Shown: positions 20,013-28,198 of the stretch, in pieces
Numbering within the stretch: position 1 is the first letter of the stretch
Layout: each line of letters opens with the position of its first letter
Assembly (NCBI GenBank): GCA_964526565.1
Contig: CAZGMC010000055.1
Span: forward strand, 1 to 29,034
Length of the DNA stretch: 29,034 nt
Source of the DNA: CAZGMC01 sp964526565
GTDB lineage: Bacteria > Pseudomonadota > Alphaproteobacteria > DSM-16000 > Inquilinaceae
Direction: 5' to 3'
The notes under the pieces: model-generated
Seen by the model: the letters and a program-made list of their open reading frames with translations, nothing else
What the model was told of the DNA's origin: nothing
Database searches by the model: none
Program-made: the position numbers and the translations under genes

Positions 20013-21860
20013 TCAGGCGGTCTTGTCCGGCTTGTCGCCGCCGCGGCGGCGCGGTGCGGGCGGTTTCGGCGGGGCCGATGCGGGCGGCGCGGGCTCGAGA
20101 CCGCCCGCCTCGCCGGCGCCGGTCTGCGCAGGCGGTTCCTGGTCGGCCCCAGCATCCCTGCCGGCGTCCGCCGTCGCCGCGCCGGCCAGGCCGGACAGGC
20201 TGGCGCCGTCCAGGCCCACGTCCTTCAGCAGGGCATCGATCAGCGGCGCCTGGCTGCGGTAGCGCAGGGCCGTGGTGACGATCTGGTCGGCCAGACTGCC
20301 ACTGCCCTGCCCGTCCGGTGCTCCGCTGCCGGCAGCGCCGCTGCGCGGGGTCAGGCCGTCGACCTGGATGATCTTGATACCGTCGATGTGCTCCAATGGC
20401 TTGACGCTGGCCTCGATGATCAGCGGCATCTGCTGCAGCAGCTCCAGCCGCGTCTTCAGGGCGATGACCTGCGGCGTCAGAACGTTGTCGGCCTCGTTCA
20501 GCGCCCGCCGGCCGGCGGCCTCGACCTGATAGGTCAGCTCGGCGGCGGCGGCGCGCAGGCGCTCGGCGTCGGCGGCGGCCTGGGCGGCGATGCGCTCGCG
20601 ATCGGCCTCGGCATTGGCGCGGGTGCGGACCGCTTCGGCATCGTCCTCGGCGGCCCGCTTGCTGGCCTCGGCAGCGACGGTGATGCCGATGGCGTCGCGT
20701 TCGGCGGCCTGGCGCGCCTCGACCAGCTCGATCGCCTTGCGCCGCTCGGCCACCTCGGTGTCGCGCACGGTGGCCACCTTCTCCTCGGCGCGCACCGCCA
20801 GCGACCGCGCCTCGTCGGCCTCGGCCTGGGCCTGCGACTGCTCCTTGGACTTCTCGGCGATGGTGATGGCGCGGACCTGCTCGGCCAGCTCGATGGCCTG
20901 GCGCCGCTCGATCTCGGCGACCTCCAGGGCGCGCTGGCGGGCGATGTTGTCCTCCTCGACCCGGCGCTCGGCGGCGATGTTGGCCTGGCGCACCTGGCGT
21001 TCGGAGAGGATGCGCGCCTCCTCGGACTCGCGCTTGCGCTCGGCCTCCTGGCGGACGACCTCGGCGCCCTGTTCGGCGCGGCGGGTGGCGATCTCCTGCT
21101 GCTGCTCCAGGCGGGCGAACTGCTCGTCGCGCTCCAGGGTCAGGCGGCGGCGCTCGGCCTCCAGGTTCTTTTCCTTGATCCCGACCTCGGTGTCCTGCTC
21201 GATCTCGTTACGGCGCCGCCGCTTCTCCTCGATCTCGTAGGTCAGCCGGGTCAGGCCTTCGGCGTCGAAGGCGTTGTCGGGGTTGAAGTGCTCGCGGTTG
21301 GTCTGGTCCAGACCGGTCAGGGACACCGATTCCAGCTCCAGACCGTTCTTCAGCAGGTCCTCGGTGACCGCCGTCTGCACCTTCTGCACGAAGCTGACGC
21401 GCTGCTCGTGCAGCTCCTCCATGGCCATCTCGGCGGCGACGGCGCGCAAGGCGTCGACGAACTTGCCCTCGACCAGCTCGCGCAACTGGTCCGGCGCGGT
21501 CGTCTTCAGGCCCAGCGTCTGCGCAGCGTTGGCGATCGACTCGCGGGTCGGCTGGACGCGCACGTAGAACTCGGCCTGGACGTCGACCCGCATGCGGTCG
21601 CGGGTGATCAGCGCCTGCTCGTTGGCGCGCCGCACCTCCAGCCGCAACGTGTTCATGTTGACCGGGATGACCTCGTGCAGCACCGGCAGGACCAGGGCGC
21701 CGCCGTCGACGATGACCTTCTGGCCGCCGAAGCCGGTACGCACGAAGGCCAGCTCCTTCGAGGCACGGTGATACAGCCGGGTCAGGATCATGCCGATGGC
21801 GAACAGGCCGCCGACGACGATCACGACCAGGAACAGCAGTCCGGTGAACCCTTCGAACAT
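20013..21860 (-). CDS. yqiK: Flotillin family protein (YqiK-like)
   Basis: A 615-residue membrane scaffold of the SPFH/flotillin family, found in functional membrane microdomains. It has an N-terminal membrane segment (about 8-28), an SPFH domain (about 30-220, with GGQKVIVDGGALVLPVLHEVIPVNM and ITRDRMRVDVQAEFYVRV), and a long Glu/Ala/Arg-rich coiled coil (about 225-450). The flotillin C-terminal oligomerisation part contains LLQQMPLIIEASVKPLEHIDGIKIIQVDG, and the last 60 residues are disordered and rich in Pro, Ala and Gly. Size and partner match E. coli YqiK. It starts 67 bp after yqiJ and is surely cotranscribed with it. Confidence 0.93.
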   Translation of the reverse strand: MFEGFTGLLFLVVIVVGGLFAIGMILTRLYHRASKELAFVRTGFGGQKVIVDGGALVLPVLHEVIPVNMNTLRLEVRRANEQALITRDRMRVDVQAEFYVRVQPTRESIANAAQTLGLKTTAPDQLRELVEGKFVDALRAVAAEMAMEELHEQRVSFVQKVQTAVTEDLLKNGLELESVSLTGLDQTNREHFNPDNAFDAEGLTRLTYEIEEKRRRRNEIEQDTEVGIKEKNLEAERRRLTLERDEQFARLEQQQEIATRRAEQGAEVVRQEAERKRESEEARILSERQVRQANIAAERRVEEDNIARQRALEVAEIERRQAIELAEQVRAITIAEKSKEQSQAQAEADEARSLAVRAEEKVATVRDTEVAERRKAIELVEARQAAERDAIGITVAAEASKRAAEDDAEAVRTRANAEADRERIAAQAAADAERLRAAAAELTYQVEAAGRRALNEADNVLTPQVIALKTRLELLQQMPLIIEASVKPLEHIDGIKIIQVDGLTPRSGAAGSGAPDGQGSGSLADQIVTTALRYRSQAPLIDALLKDVGLDGASLSGLAGAATADAGRDAGADQEPPAQTGAGEAGGLEPAPPASAPPKPPAPRRRGGDKPDKTA

Positions 21861-21927
21861 GACTTCTTATTCCCCTTTCGTTCTTGTCTTCTGCTGACGA
21901 ACGCCCGGCCGGCGGGTCGAGTATCCC

Positions 21928-22608
21928 CTACCGAACGGGCTCTGTTGACCGGTGCGCGGCCACGGCCTTGAACACGCTGCCCTCCCTGCGGCGGAGGATG
22001 ATCTCGGTGCCCGCCGGGAAGCGGTCGTCCGGGTCGAGCGGCTCGACCCGGACGTAATGGGTGCCGCCATGCTCATCGCGCAGGCGCGCCTCGGCCGGCT
22101 GTCCGGCGGCGGCCGTGCCGAGGGTGATCACGGCGCTGCGGCCGACGAAGCTGTTCGCCGACACGGCATAGGTCTCGTGCTCCGGAAAGTTGCGGGCCAG
22201 GCCGAGGCCCAGATAGCGGGTCACCGGCAGCGCCACCGCCAGCGCCGGGACGGCGGCAAACCAGCCGGGCAGCAGCGCACCCGTGGCCTGGGCGACGAGC
22301 GACTGGACCACCAGCCCGGCGGCGCCGAACCCGGTGAGAAAGGCGATCAGCAGGACCAGCGCCGGCACCTTGCCGACGCACAGCCAGCCCAGGAGACCGG
22401 CGACCGGACCAGACGCCCCCTGGGCGGCATCGATGTCGGCGCCGGCGTCGACATCCACATCGAACGACAGGTCGGGCAGGATCGAGTCGACCAGCCCCGA
22501 CAGACTGGCGCCGAACACGGTTGTCACCACCTCCAGCAGCGTGATGACCAGCACGACGCCCAGCGCTGCGGTGAACACCAGATTGGCGTCAGCCAGAAGG
22601 AAGGACAT
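21928..22608 (-). CDS. yqiJ: YqiJ-like NfeD/OB-fold membrane protein
   Basis: A 226-residue inner-membrane partner of flotillin. It has about four hydrophobic segments: 'NLVFTAALGVVLVITLLEVV', 'VPALVLLIAFLTGFGAAGLV', and an Ala/Pro/Leu-rich hairpin around 115-145. A soluble C-terminal OB-like domain follows (FVGRSAVITLGTAAAGQPAEARLRDEHGGTHYVRVEP...). The whole resembles E. coli YqiJ, whose gene precedes yqiK. An acidic Asp-rich loop (SFDVDVDAGADIDAA) lies between the first and second membrane segments. ATG 22608 is chosen for the hydrophobic start, with GAGG about 8 bases upstream; the longer frame is GC-rich read-through. Confidence 0.87.
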   Translation of the reverse strand: MSFLLADANLVFTAALGVVLVITLLEVVTTVFGASLSGLVDSILPDLSFDVDVDAGADIDAAQGASGPVAGLLGWLCVGKVPALVLLIAFLTGFGAAGLVVQSLVAQATGALLPGWFAAVPALAVALPVTRYLGLGLARNFPEHETYAVSANSFVGRSAVITLGTAAAGQPAEARLRDEHGGTHYVRVEPLDPDDRFPAGTEIILRRREGSVFKAVAAHRSTEPVR

Positions 22609-22943
22609 GGCAGGGCCTCGACGGTCGCGCGGGGTGGCGCCGGCGCTTCGGGCCGTGGGGCCCGGCCCGGCTGGCCAAATGTGCAAATGCCACCGTACCA
22701 CCCCTGGACCAGATACCGGGGTATGGCTGTCTCACTGCCGACACTATAGATCGAAGGTTAACAGAAACCCACAATCACATCGCTGTCCGATTGCAGCAGC
22801 CCGACCGCATACTTTTTGTCGAATAATCTTACAACGATTCAAGAGACAGGGCACGCAGGACACTACAGGACCGGCAAGGCGTCGCGCTCGGCGCCGTCCA
22901 CCACCGCCGCCCGCACCGCGCGGGAGGGCGGAAGCAGCACCGG
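22609..22943. other. Intergenic region with yqiJ promoter candidates
   Basis: 335 bp between prsT and yqiJ, both on the minus strand. An AT-rich core (about 22735-22850) contains a good -10, TATAGT (22748-22743 on the minus strand), with only a poor -35 near the right distance. A perfect inverted repeat ATACC-GG-GGTAT (22713-22724) lies just downstream of the expected start and could be an operator. No gene is seen. Confidence 0.45.
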
Positions 22944-25790
22944 TCAGGATCCCGACAGCTGTTCCATGAGCGCGCGGGCGCGGTCGCTGCTCTCGAAGTG
23001 CGGCGTGGCATCCAGCAGCGCTTCCAGCTCGCGGCGGGCGGCCTCGGTGCGGCCGAGCCGGCTCAGGGCGACGGCGATGTGGTAGCGGACCTCCGGGTTG
23101 TCGCCGCCGCGGACATAGGCCTCGCGCAACAGGGACAGACCCCGCTCCACTTCGCCCTGCTGCACCAGGACCCAGCCGAGCGTGTCGATCGCCGCCGGCA
23201 CCAGCGGCGCACTTTCATAGGCGCGCCGCGCATGGTCCATCGCCCTGGGGTCGCCCGCCTCCAGGTACAGCAGGGCCAGATTGTTGAGCACGACCAGGTC
23301 ATCGGGCCGGCTTTCCAGAAGGGCCTCATGGGCGGCCAACGCCGCCGCCGTGCGACCGGCCTGGATATAGGCCACGGCCACGGCCCGCTGCGCGGGATAG
23401 TCGCGCGGCCGCGCCGCAGCCCAGGCCACCAGGTCGGCCAGGGCCGATTCCGCCTCGCCGGCATCGCGCCGCGCCCGGTACAGACGCCAGGCCAGCTCGG
23501 TGTTCGGCGCCTTGTCCATGGCGCTGGCAAAGGCCGCCGCTGCTTCGGCGGGCGCGCCCAGGGCCATCAGGATGTCGCCAACGAGCAGATCGCCGGCTGC
23601 CGACGCCGGATCGATGACCTGCAGCTCGCGGGCGATCGCCAGGGCCCGCCCCTCGTCGCCGGCGTCCATCTCCAGCCGGGCCAGCAGGGCGCGAGAATGG
23701 GCGTGGGCCGGGTCCGCCACTGCGGCCCGGTCGAGCGAAATGCGGGCGCCCTCGACATCGTTGAGCTGAAGTTGCAGCGTCGCAGTCCGGCTGAACTCGT
23801 CTGCGTTGGCGGCAATGTAGTCGGACATCGAGCGCAACGCCCGAACGGCATCGCGGGTCCGCCGGGCGGCCATCAGCGCCCGCGCCTCCGCCTCACGGAA
23901 GGCGAACCTTTCCGGGTCGCGCAGGCGCAGCGCGAACGCCCACGAGAGGGCCGCTTCGGACCGGCCGACCCCCAGCAGCAGGTTGACCATGTGCACGTCC
24001 TGTCCCGCCACGTTCGAGGCCACGCCGAGATAGCGTTCAAGCCAGTCGATGGCCAGCGGCAGGTCGCCCTGCTCTTCGGCCAGCCGCGACAGGGCGAGCA
24101 GGGCGCGTACCTCGCCCGGGTTGTCGATCAGGAACTGCTCGTAACGCGCTGCGGCGCGGTCCGGCATGCCCTGATAGGCGTCAAGCCGGGCCAGATTGGC
24201 TTGAGCCGGAAAGAACGTCGGGTCGACCTCAAGCGCCTGCGCGAACTGCGCCCGCGCCTCGTCCTCACGACCAAGGCCGAACAGGGCACCGCCGGCAAGG
24301 TTGTATGCGACCGGATCCTGTGGTGCGACCGCGGCCAGGCGCAGGGCCGCATCCAGGGCCATGTCATAGCGGCGCCGCTCCAGCTGCATCATGGCCAGCA
24401 GGACGGCGGCCCCGGTCGCCTGCGGGTCGGCCGCCAGCGCCGCTTCCAGTTCGGCGGTCGCGGCGTCCTGCTGCCCCAGTGCCGTCAGGCTCATGGCCAG
24501 TCCGGTGCGGACGGCAGCTTCGCGGGTCGTCGCCGGCATGGCACGCCGGAAGATGTCCAGCGCCTGTGCATACCGCCCGGAGCGGAGATAGGCGTCGCCC
24601 ACCAGCTCGAGCAGCTCGACGTCGTCCGGCGCCGGCTCGAGCGCCGGCTCGAGCGCTGCCATCGCCCCCACGGCGTCGTCGAGCATCAGCCGGACCCTGC
24701 CGAGCAGCTTGCGCGCCGCCACATGGTGCGGCCGCACCTGCACGTAGCGCGAGACATGGGATTCGGCCTGGTTGAGCAGGCCCTGGTTGTAGCTGATGAT
24801 GCCGGCCATCAGCAGGGTCGGCGGGTGCTCGCGCATCTGGTCGAGCGAGATGTTGGCGAGCGCCGCGCTGGCGGCGGTCAGGGCCGTGCGAGCACCGGCG
24901 GCATCGCCTGCCTCGGCCTGCATCATGGCGTACAGATAGGCCACCTGCGGCTCGTTGGGCATGAGCTCGTAGGCCCGTTCGAGGTCGGTCAGCGCCCCCT
25001 GGTCGTCACCGGTGTCGATCCGCGCCGCCGCCCGCCCGACCACGGCGGCCAGGTGATCGGGGTTGACCGCCAGGGCGCGATCGTAATGCGCCACCGCCGC
25101 CCCGGCGTCGCCGCTCAACCGGCGCGCCTCGCCCTTGACGTACCAGAACCAGGCCTCCAGGCCGCCGTCGAAGAGGACATCGCGGGCGGTGTCGACAAGG
25201 GCCTCCGCCTCGTCGCGCCGGCCCTGCGTGAGCATCACCCGCACCCGGCCGATGACCGGCGCCGGGTCGGACGGCATCAGCTCGCCGGCGTCGATGAACG
25301 AGCGTTCGGCCTCCTGCCATTGCCGCAGCTCCAGAAACGCCATGCCGCGGGCCACCAGAACGTCGGCGCGGCTGGCCAGGCTGCGGCCGCCGGTCGGGAT
25401 CTCGGTCAGCAGCTCCTCGTACTTGCCCTGCATCAGGAAGGCGAGGGCGAGCGGCCCGAGGACGTGGTCGTCGTCGATGCCCAGCTCGCGCGCGCGCCGC
25501 AGCGCGGACTCGGCGCTCTCGGCGTGGCCAAGGCGCAGATAGGCGCGGCCGATCAGCAGTCGGGCCGGCAGGTGATCGGGGTCGGCCTGCAGGACGTTGC
25601 GCAGTTCGATGACGGCGCCGGCATAGTCGGTGCGGCCGAACAGCCGCACGGCGTTCTCGTAATAGTCGAGGCTTCCGTCGACGCCACGCGCCGCCGCCGC
25701 CGCCGGGTTCCGGGCGGTGCCGGCCAGCGCGGCTGCCAGCACGAGGCCGGTGACGATGACAAAGACGATGGCGATGGCGCGCCGAAGCAT
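22944..25790 (-). CDS. prsT: PEP-CTERM/exosortase system TPR-repeat protein PrsT
   Basis: A 948-residue protein of about 20 TPR units spread over nearly its full length, after an N-terminal signal/anchor (MLRRAIAIVFVIVTGLVLAAALA). The opening unit DYYENAVRLFGRTDYAGAVIELRNVLQADPDHLPARLLIGRAYL is the signature of PrsT (TIGR02917), a large protein that accompanies XrtA-type exosortase and PEP-CTERM exopolysaccharide loci. Its exact role is not settled; assembly or export of surface material is likely. Its GAGG ribosome-binding site overlaps the stop codon of the PEP-CTERM gene upstream, with 8 bp between the genes, so the pair is translationally coupled. No exosortase, prsK or prsR lies in the window. 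Confidence 0.88.
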   Translation of the reverse strand: MLRRAIAIVFVIVTGLVLAAALAGTARNPAAAAARGVDGSLDYYENAVRLFGRTDYAGAVIELRNVLQADPDHLPARLLIGRAYLRLGHAESAESALRRARELGIDDDHVLGPLALAFLMQGKYEELLTEIPTGGRSLASRADVLVARGMAFLELRQWQEAERSFIDAGELMPSDPAPVIGRVRVMLTQGRRDEAEALVDTARDVLFDGGLEAWFWYVKGEARRLSGDAGAAVAHYDRALAVNPDHLAAVVGRAAARIDTGDDQGALTDLERAYELMPNEPQVAYLYAMMQAEAGDAAGARTALTAASAALANISLDQMREHPPTLLMAGIISYNQGLLNQAESHVSRYVQVRPHHVAARKLLGRVRLMLDDAVGAMAALEPALEPAPDDVELLELVGDAYLRSGRYAQALDIFRRAMPATTREAAVRTGLAMSLTALGQQDAATAELEAALAADPQATGAAVLLAMMQLERRRYDMALDAALRLAAVAPQDPVAYNLAGGALFGLGREDEARAQFAQALEVDPTFFPAQANLARLDAYQGMPDRAAARYEQFLIDNPGEVRALLALSRLAEEQGDLPLAIDWLERYLGVASNVAGQDVHMVNLLLGVGRSEAALSWAFALRLRDPERFAFREAEARALMAARRTRDAVRALRSMSDYIAANADEFSRTATLQLQLNDVEGARISLDRAAVADPAHAHSRALLARLEMDAGDEGRALAIARELQVIDPASAAGDLLVGDILMALGAPAEAAAAFASAMDKAPNTELAWRLYRARRDAGEAESALADLVAWAAARPRDYPAQRAVAVAYIQAGRTAAALAAHEALLESRPDDLVVLNNLALLYLEAGDPRAMDHARRAYESAPLVPAAIDTLGWVLVQQGEVERGLSLLREAYVRGGDNPEVRYHIAVALSRLGRTEAARRELEALLDATPHFESSDRARALMEQLSGS

Positions 25791-25798
25791 GGCCTACC

Positions 25799-26740
25799 TC
25801 ATCGGGCAGCGCACCCCGCCGCCTGGACCGGCCATGGCTGCCGGCTCCGCACCGCCTGGCACCGGCCGCGACGGCGGCGGATCACGGCAAGCCCCGCCAC
25901 CCCGGAGGCCAGCAGGGCCAGGCTGCCCGGCTCCATGATGCCCTGCGGCGGCGTGCCGGACGGCAGGACGTAGACCAGGTTGCCGGTGGCCCCCGAGCCG
26001 GAGAACTGGACCGCGATCTTGCTGACGTTCTCGATGCCGTTCGCACTGAACGAGGTGAACAGCAGCCGGCCGGCGCGGTTGTCGCCGCCCAGGTCGTCGC
26101 CCTTGACGGTGATGCTGTCGATCAGCTGCGTGCCGCCGAGGTCCGAGAACAGGCTGATCGTGGCGGTTTCGTTGGCGCCGCCGCCATTCAGGTCGAACAG
26201 GTCGATGCTCTTGGCGGTGATGGGGCCGTCGGTGAACTCGAAGCTGATCGTGTTCGGGCCGCCGGCCTCGTCGTCGGGATCGTTACAGACGCCGTCGGAG
26301 CATCCGTTGTTGTTTTCCTGAACGATGAGGATGTTGCCGGGACGCTCCATCTCCGACTGGACAAACGAGACCTCGTAAATGGCGCCCGAATCTGAATCGC
26401 CGGGGTTGGTGGAATAGGGGTTGCCGGCCGTCGGAGCGCTGAACGGATCCTGAAGATCCGGGTCGGCCGTGCCGGTCCGTCGTGAGTCGAAGACCACAGC
26501 GAAGTCCGGCCCGCCGCCGTTGTTCTCCGTCGAAATGCCGACGCTGATGCCGGAATCGGCGGCCTGGTAGGTGCCGTCGATCACTGTCCCGTGCACCAGC
26601 GTCTCGCCGATGAACGAGGTCTGCTCGAAGTCCAGCACAAAGGCAGCTGCCGACCCGCTTCCCAGCAGGACGGTGGTGGCGGCGACCACGGCTGCAGCAA
26701 TCCGCGAACGGGACACACCCATTCTCCTGTATGTCGTCAT
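25799..26740 (-). CDS. PEP-CTERM sorting domain protein
   Basis: A 313-residue secreted surface protein. The signal peptide (about 1-34, with AAAVVAATTVLLGSGSAAA) is followed by a beta-rich, Asp/Gly/Asn-rich body with one Cys pair (NNNGCSDGVCNDPDDE) and strands such as TISFEFTDG and KIAVQFSGSG. It ends in a PEP-CTERM signal: EPGSLALLASGVAGLAVI then RRRRGR. The canonical V-P-E-P is M-E-P here, and a 20-residue Arg/Pro/Ala tail continues past the Arg cluster, which is unusual. ATG 26740 has AAAGGCGG upstream; Met 7 (26722) is an alternative. Expected fate: export, exosortase cleavage and retention at the surface or in extracellular polymer. A sigma54 promoter lies just upstream. Confidence 0.85.
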   Translation of the reverse strand: MTTYRRMGVSRSRIAAAVVAATTVLLGSGSAAAFVLDFEQTSFIGETLVHGTVIDGTYQAADSGISVGISTENNGGGPDFAVVFDSRRTGTADPDLQDPFSAPTAGNPYSTNPGDSDSGAIYEVSFVQSEMERPGNILIVQENNNGCSDGVCNDPDDEAGGPNTISFEFTDGPITAKSIDLFDLNGGGANETATISLFSDLGGTQLIDSITVKGDDLGGDNRAGRLLFTSFSANGIENVSKIAVQFSGSGATGNLVYVLPSGTPPQGIMEPGSLALLASGVAGLAVIRRRRGRCQAVRSRQPWPVQAAGCAAR

Positions 26741-27209
26741 CACGTTACCGCCTTTAGATATGCAAGGCTCGCGCCAGGGAGCAGTGTACGGCTCCTGACA
26801 TGCGTTTAACTTGTACATCGAAAACGACAAAAACGAAACATGTAAGAGCACCCGACACGTTCGGCTGCGTGGCCGATAGCGGCGGAAGGTGGCGACGCTG
26901 CAGGCTCCCTGCGGATCCCGCCGTGAACGCAACCGCCGGCCTGTCGATCATGTCGCAGCCAGCCCCATCATCGTGTGGCCAAAGGCGGTGCTCTGGCCGG
27001 CCACCGGTCGTGCCATCCTTATGGTCTCTGCCTCGGCGCTACAGGAACACGGACTCCCGGCCCATGATCTGTAAATCCTGCCGACACTCCCAGGAGGTTT
27101 GTGTCCGTCGAAACGGCACACCGGGCGGTGCCGCGGCGGAGCAGGCCACGGCCATCACCGGCCGCGCAAACCACTTCCCATGGCGCGCCGTAATCGCCAT
27201 GATCGCGCC
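26741..27209. other. Divergent intergenic region
   Basis: 469 bp between the PEP-CTERM gene and the coiled-coil gene. The left part carries the sigma54 promoter, the TGTAC motifs and an AT-rich stretch (about 26800-26845). The right part is GC-rich. It contains a perfect AGGAGGT ribosome-binding sequence (27092-27098) that has no properly spaced start codon, and a small 49-codon frame (27064-27213). No clear sigma70 promoter is seen for the rightward gene. Confidence 0.5.
26761..26777 (-). promoter_or_regulatory. Sigma54 (RpoN) promoter of the PEP-CTERM/prsT operon
   Basis: On the minus strand the sequence is CTGGCGCGAGCCTTGCA, matching YTGGCACGRNNNTTGCW at all defined positions but one (A to G). 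The invariant GG and GC pairs are 10 bases apart, as required. TGTAC elements at 26785-26789 and 26812-26817 lie just upstream. RpoN with the PrsK/PrsR system is known to control PEP-CTERM genes in other bacteria. Confidence 0.75.
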
Positions 27210-28073
27210 ATGACCGTCCTGTTCGACAAGCTGGTGTACCTCGACCGCCTGAAATCCGGCGGCCTGGAAGAGGTGGAGGCACGCGCCCTTGCCGATGCGC
27301 TCGACCTGGCCTTGCGCGAATCGGTGGCGACAAAGCAGGACATGGCCGAGCTGAGCCACGTCATCGCGGAGACGGCAGCCGACCTGAACGCCAGGATCTC
27401 CGCGGTCCAGGTCGACCTGCGAGACCACCTGGCCGACGCTCGCACCGAATTGCACACGGCAATCCAGACGGAAGGCGACCGGCTCCAGGGAATGAACCGC
27501 ATCCTGGAACAGCGGATCGAGGCCCTGGACGGACGGGTCAACGATCTGGGCAGCCGCATGGACCGACAGGAGGCCCGGCTCGACGGCCTGAGCCAGGAGC
27601 TGCACGCTTTTCGTGTTGAAACTCAGGAGCGTTTCGTCCGCATCGACGGGCGGTTCGCTCAGATCGATGCGCGCCTTGCCGAGATGGACACACGGTTCGT
27701 CGAGATCGACGCGCGCTTTGACCGGATCGATGCGCGCTTCGAGGTCATCGACGCGCGCTTTGACCGGATCGACGCGCGGTTTGAGCGGATCGATGCGCGC
27801 TTCGAGGTCATCGACGCGCGCTTCAAAGAGACCGATCGCCAGCTTGCCGATCTGCGCAAGACCCTGGACGTGCACGACCGCCGGCTGGATGCCCTGACCC
27901 AGGGTCTGCAGGCCTTCCGCGCCGAGACGCAGGACCGCTTTGCGCAGATCGATAGCACACTGGCCCGGATCGACCACCGGTTCGAGGCACTGGAGCAGCG
28001 CATGACGATCAAGCTGGGCGGCATGCTGGTCGTGGCGGTCGGCATCATGGCCGTCCTGCAGCAAGTGCTTTAG
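27210..28073 (+). CDS. DUF1640/CCDC90-like coiled-coil membrane protein
   Basis: A 287-residue protein. It starts MTVLFDKLVYLDRLKSGGLEEVEARALADAL and has 'SVATKQDMAELSHVI' further on. It ends with one C-terminal membrane segment in MTIKLGGMLVVAVGIMAVLQQVL. This start and end match the bacterial DUF1640 family related to mitochondrial MCUR1/CCDC90. The middle is a long coiled coil. From about residue 150 to 210 it is built of near-perfect heptads of the IDARF(D/E)R/V type, encoded by a 21-bp DNA repeat. ATG 27210 has no ribosome-binding site; Met at 27180 is an in-frame alternative. Function unknown in bacteria; a structural or membrane-tethering role is a guess. Confidence 0.8.
   Translation: MTVLFDKLVYLDRLKSGGLEEVEARALADALDLALRESVATKQDMAELSHVIAETAADLNARISAVQVDLRDHLADARTELHTAIQTEGDRLQGMNRILEQRIEALDGRVNDLGSRMDRQEARLDGLSQELHAFRVETQERFVRIDGRFAQIDARLAEMDTRFVEIDARFDRIDARFEVIDARFDRIDARFERIDARFEVIDARFKETDRQLADLRKTLDVHDRRLDALTQGLQAFRAETQDRFAQIDSTLARIDHRFEALEQRMTIKLGGMLVVAVGIMAVLQQVL
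27649..27835 (+). repeat. 21-bp heptad-coding repeat
   Basis: About eight units with a 21-bp period, each built around GATCGAYGCGCGCTTYGA and coding IDARF plus two variable residues. Neighbouring units such as the two 'ERIDARFEVIDARF'-type pairs are almost identical in DNA, indicating recent expansion by duplication. Confidence 0.85.
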
Positions 28074-28087
28074 CCGCCGGAAAACAA

Positions 28088-28118
28088 GAACCCTCCGCCG
28101 GCGCACCGGGGAGGGTTC
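28088..28118 (-). terminator. Intrinsic terminator of the sucD transcript
   Basis: A 9-bp perfect inverted repeat (GAACCCTCC, 28088-28096, with GGAGGGTTC, 28110-28118) is followed on the minus strand by TTGTTTT. This is a classic Rho-independent terminator for leftward transcription, 81 bp past the sucD stop. No T-tract follows in the rightward direction. Confidence 0.85.
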
Positions 28119-28198
28119 CTGTCAATCCGTGCTGTGGAGGGACCGACGGTGCCTGACGGCGCCGTGTCCACGGCCCCGACGGGCTCAAGCTGGACCGG

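Noticed and set aside
25799..25880. Frameshift suspected in the PEP-CTERM tail
   Set aside because: Neither alternative frame gives an immediate stop after the Arg cluster, so there is no sequence evidence for a frameshift.
22998..25973. A 991-codon plus-strand frame opposite prsT
   Set aside because: It is a shadow of the TPR gene; the translated sequence lacks domain features and spans the boundary of two real genes.
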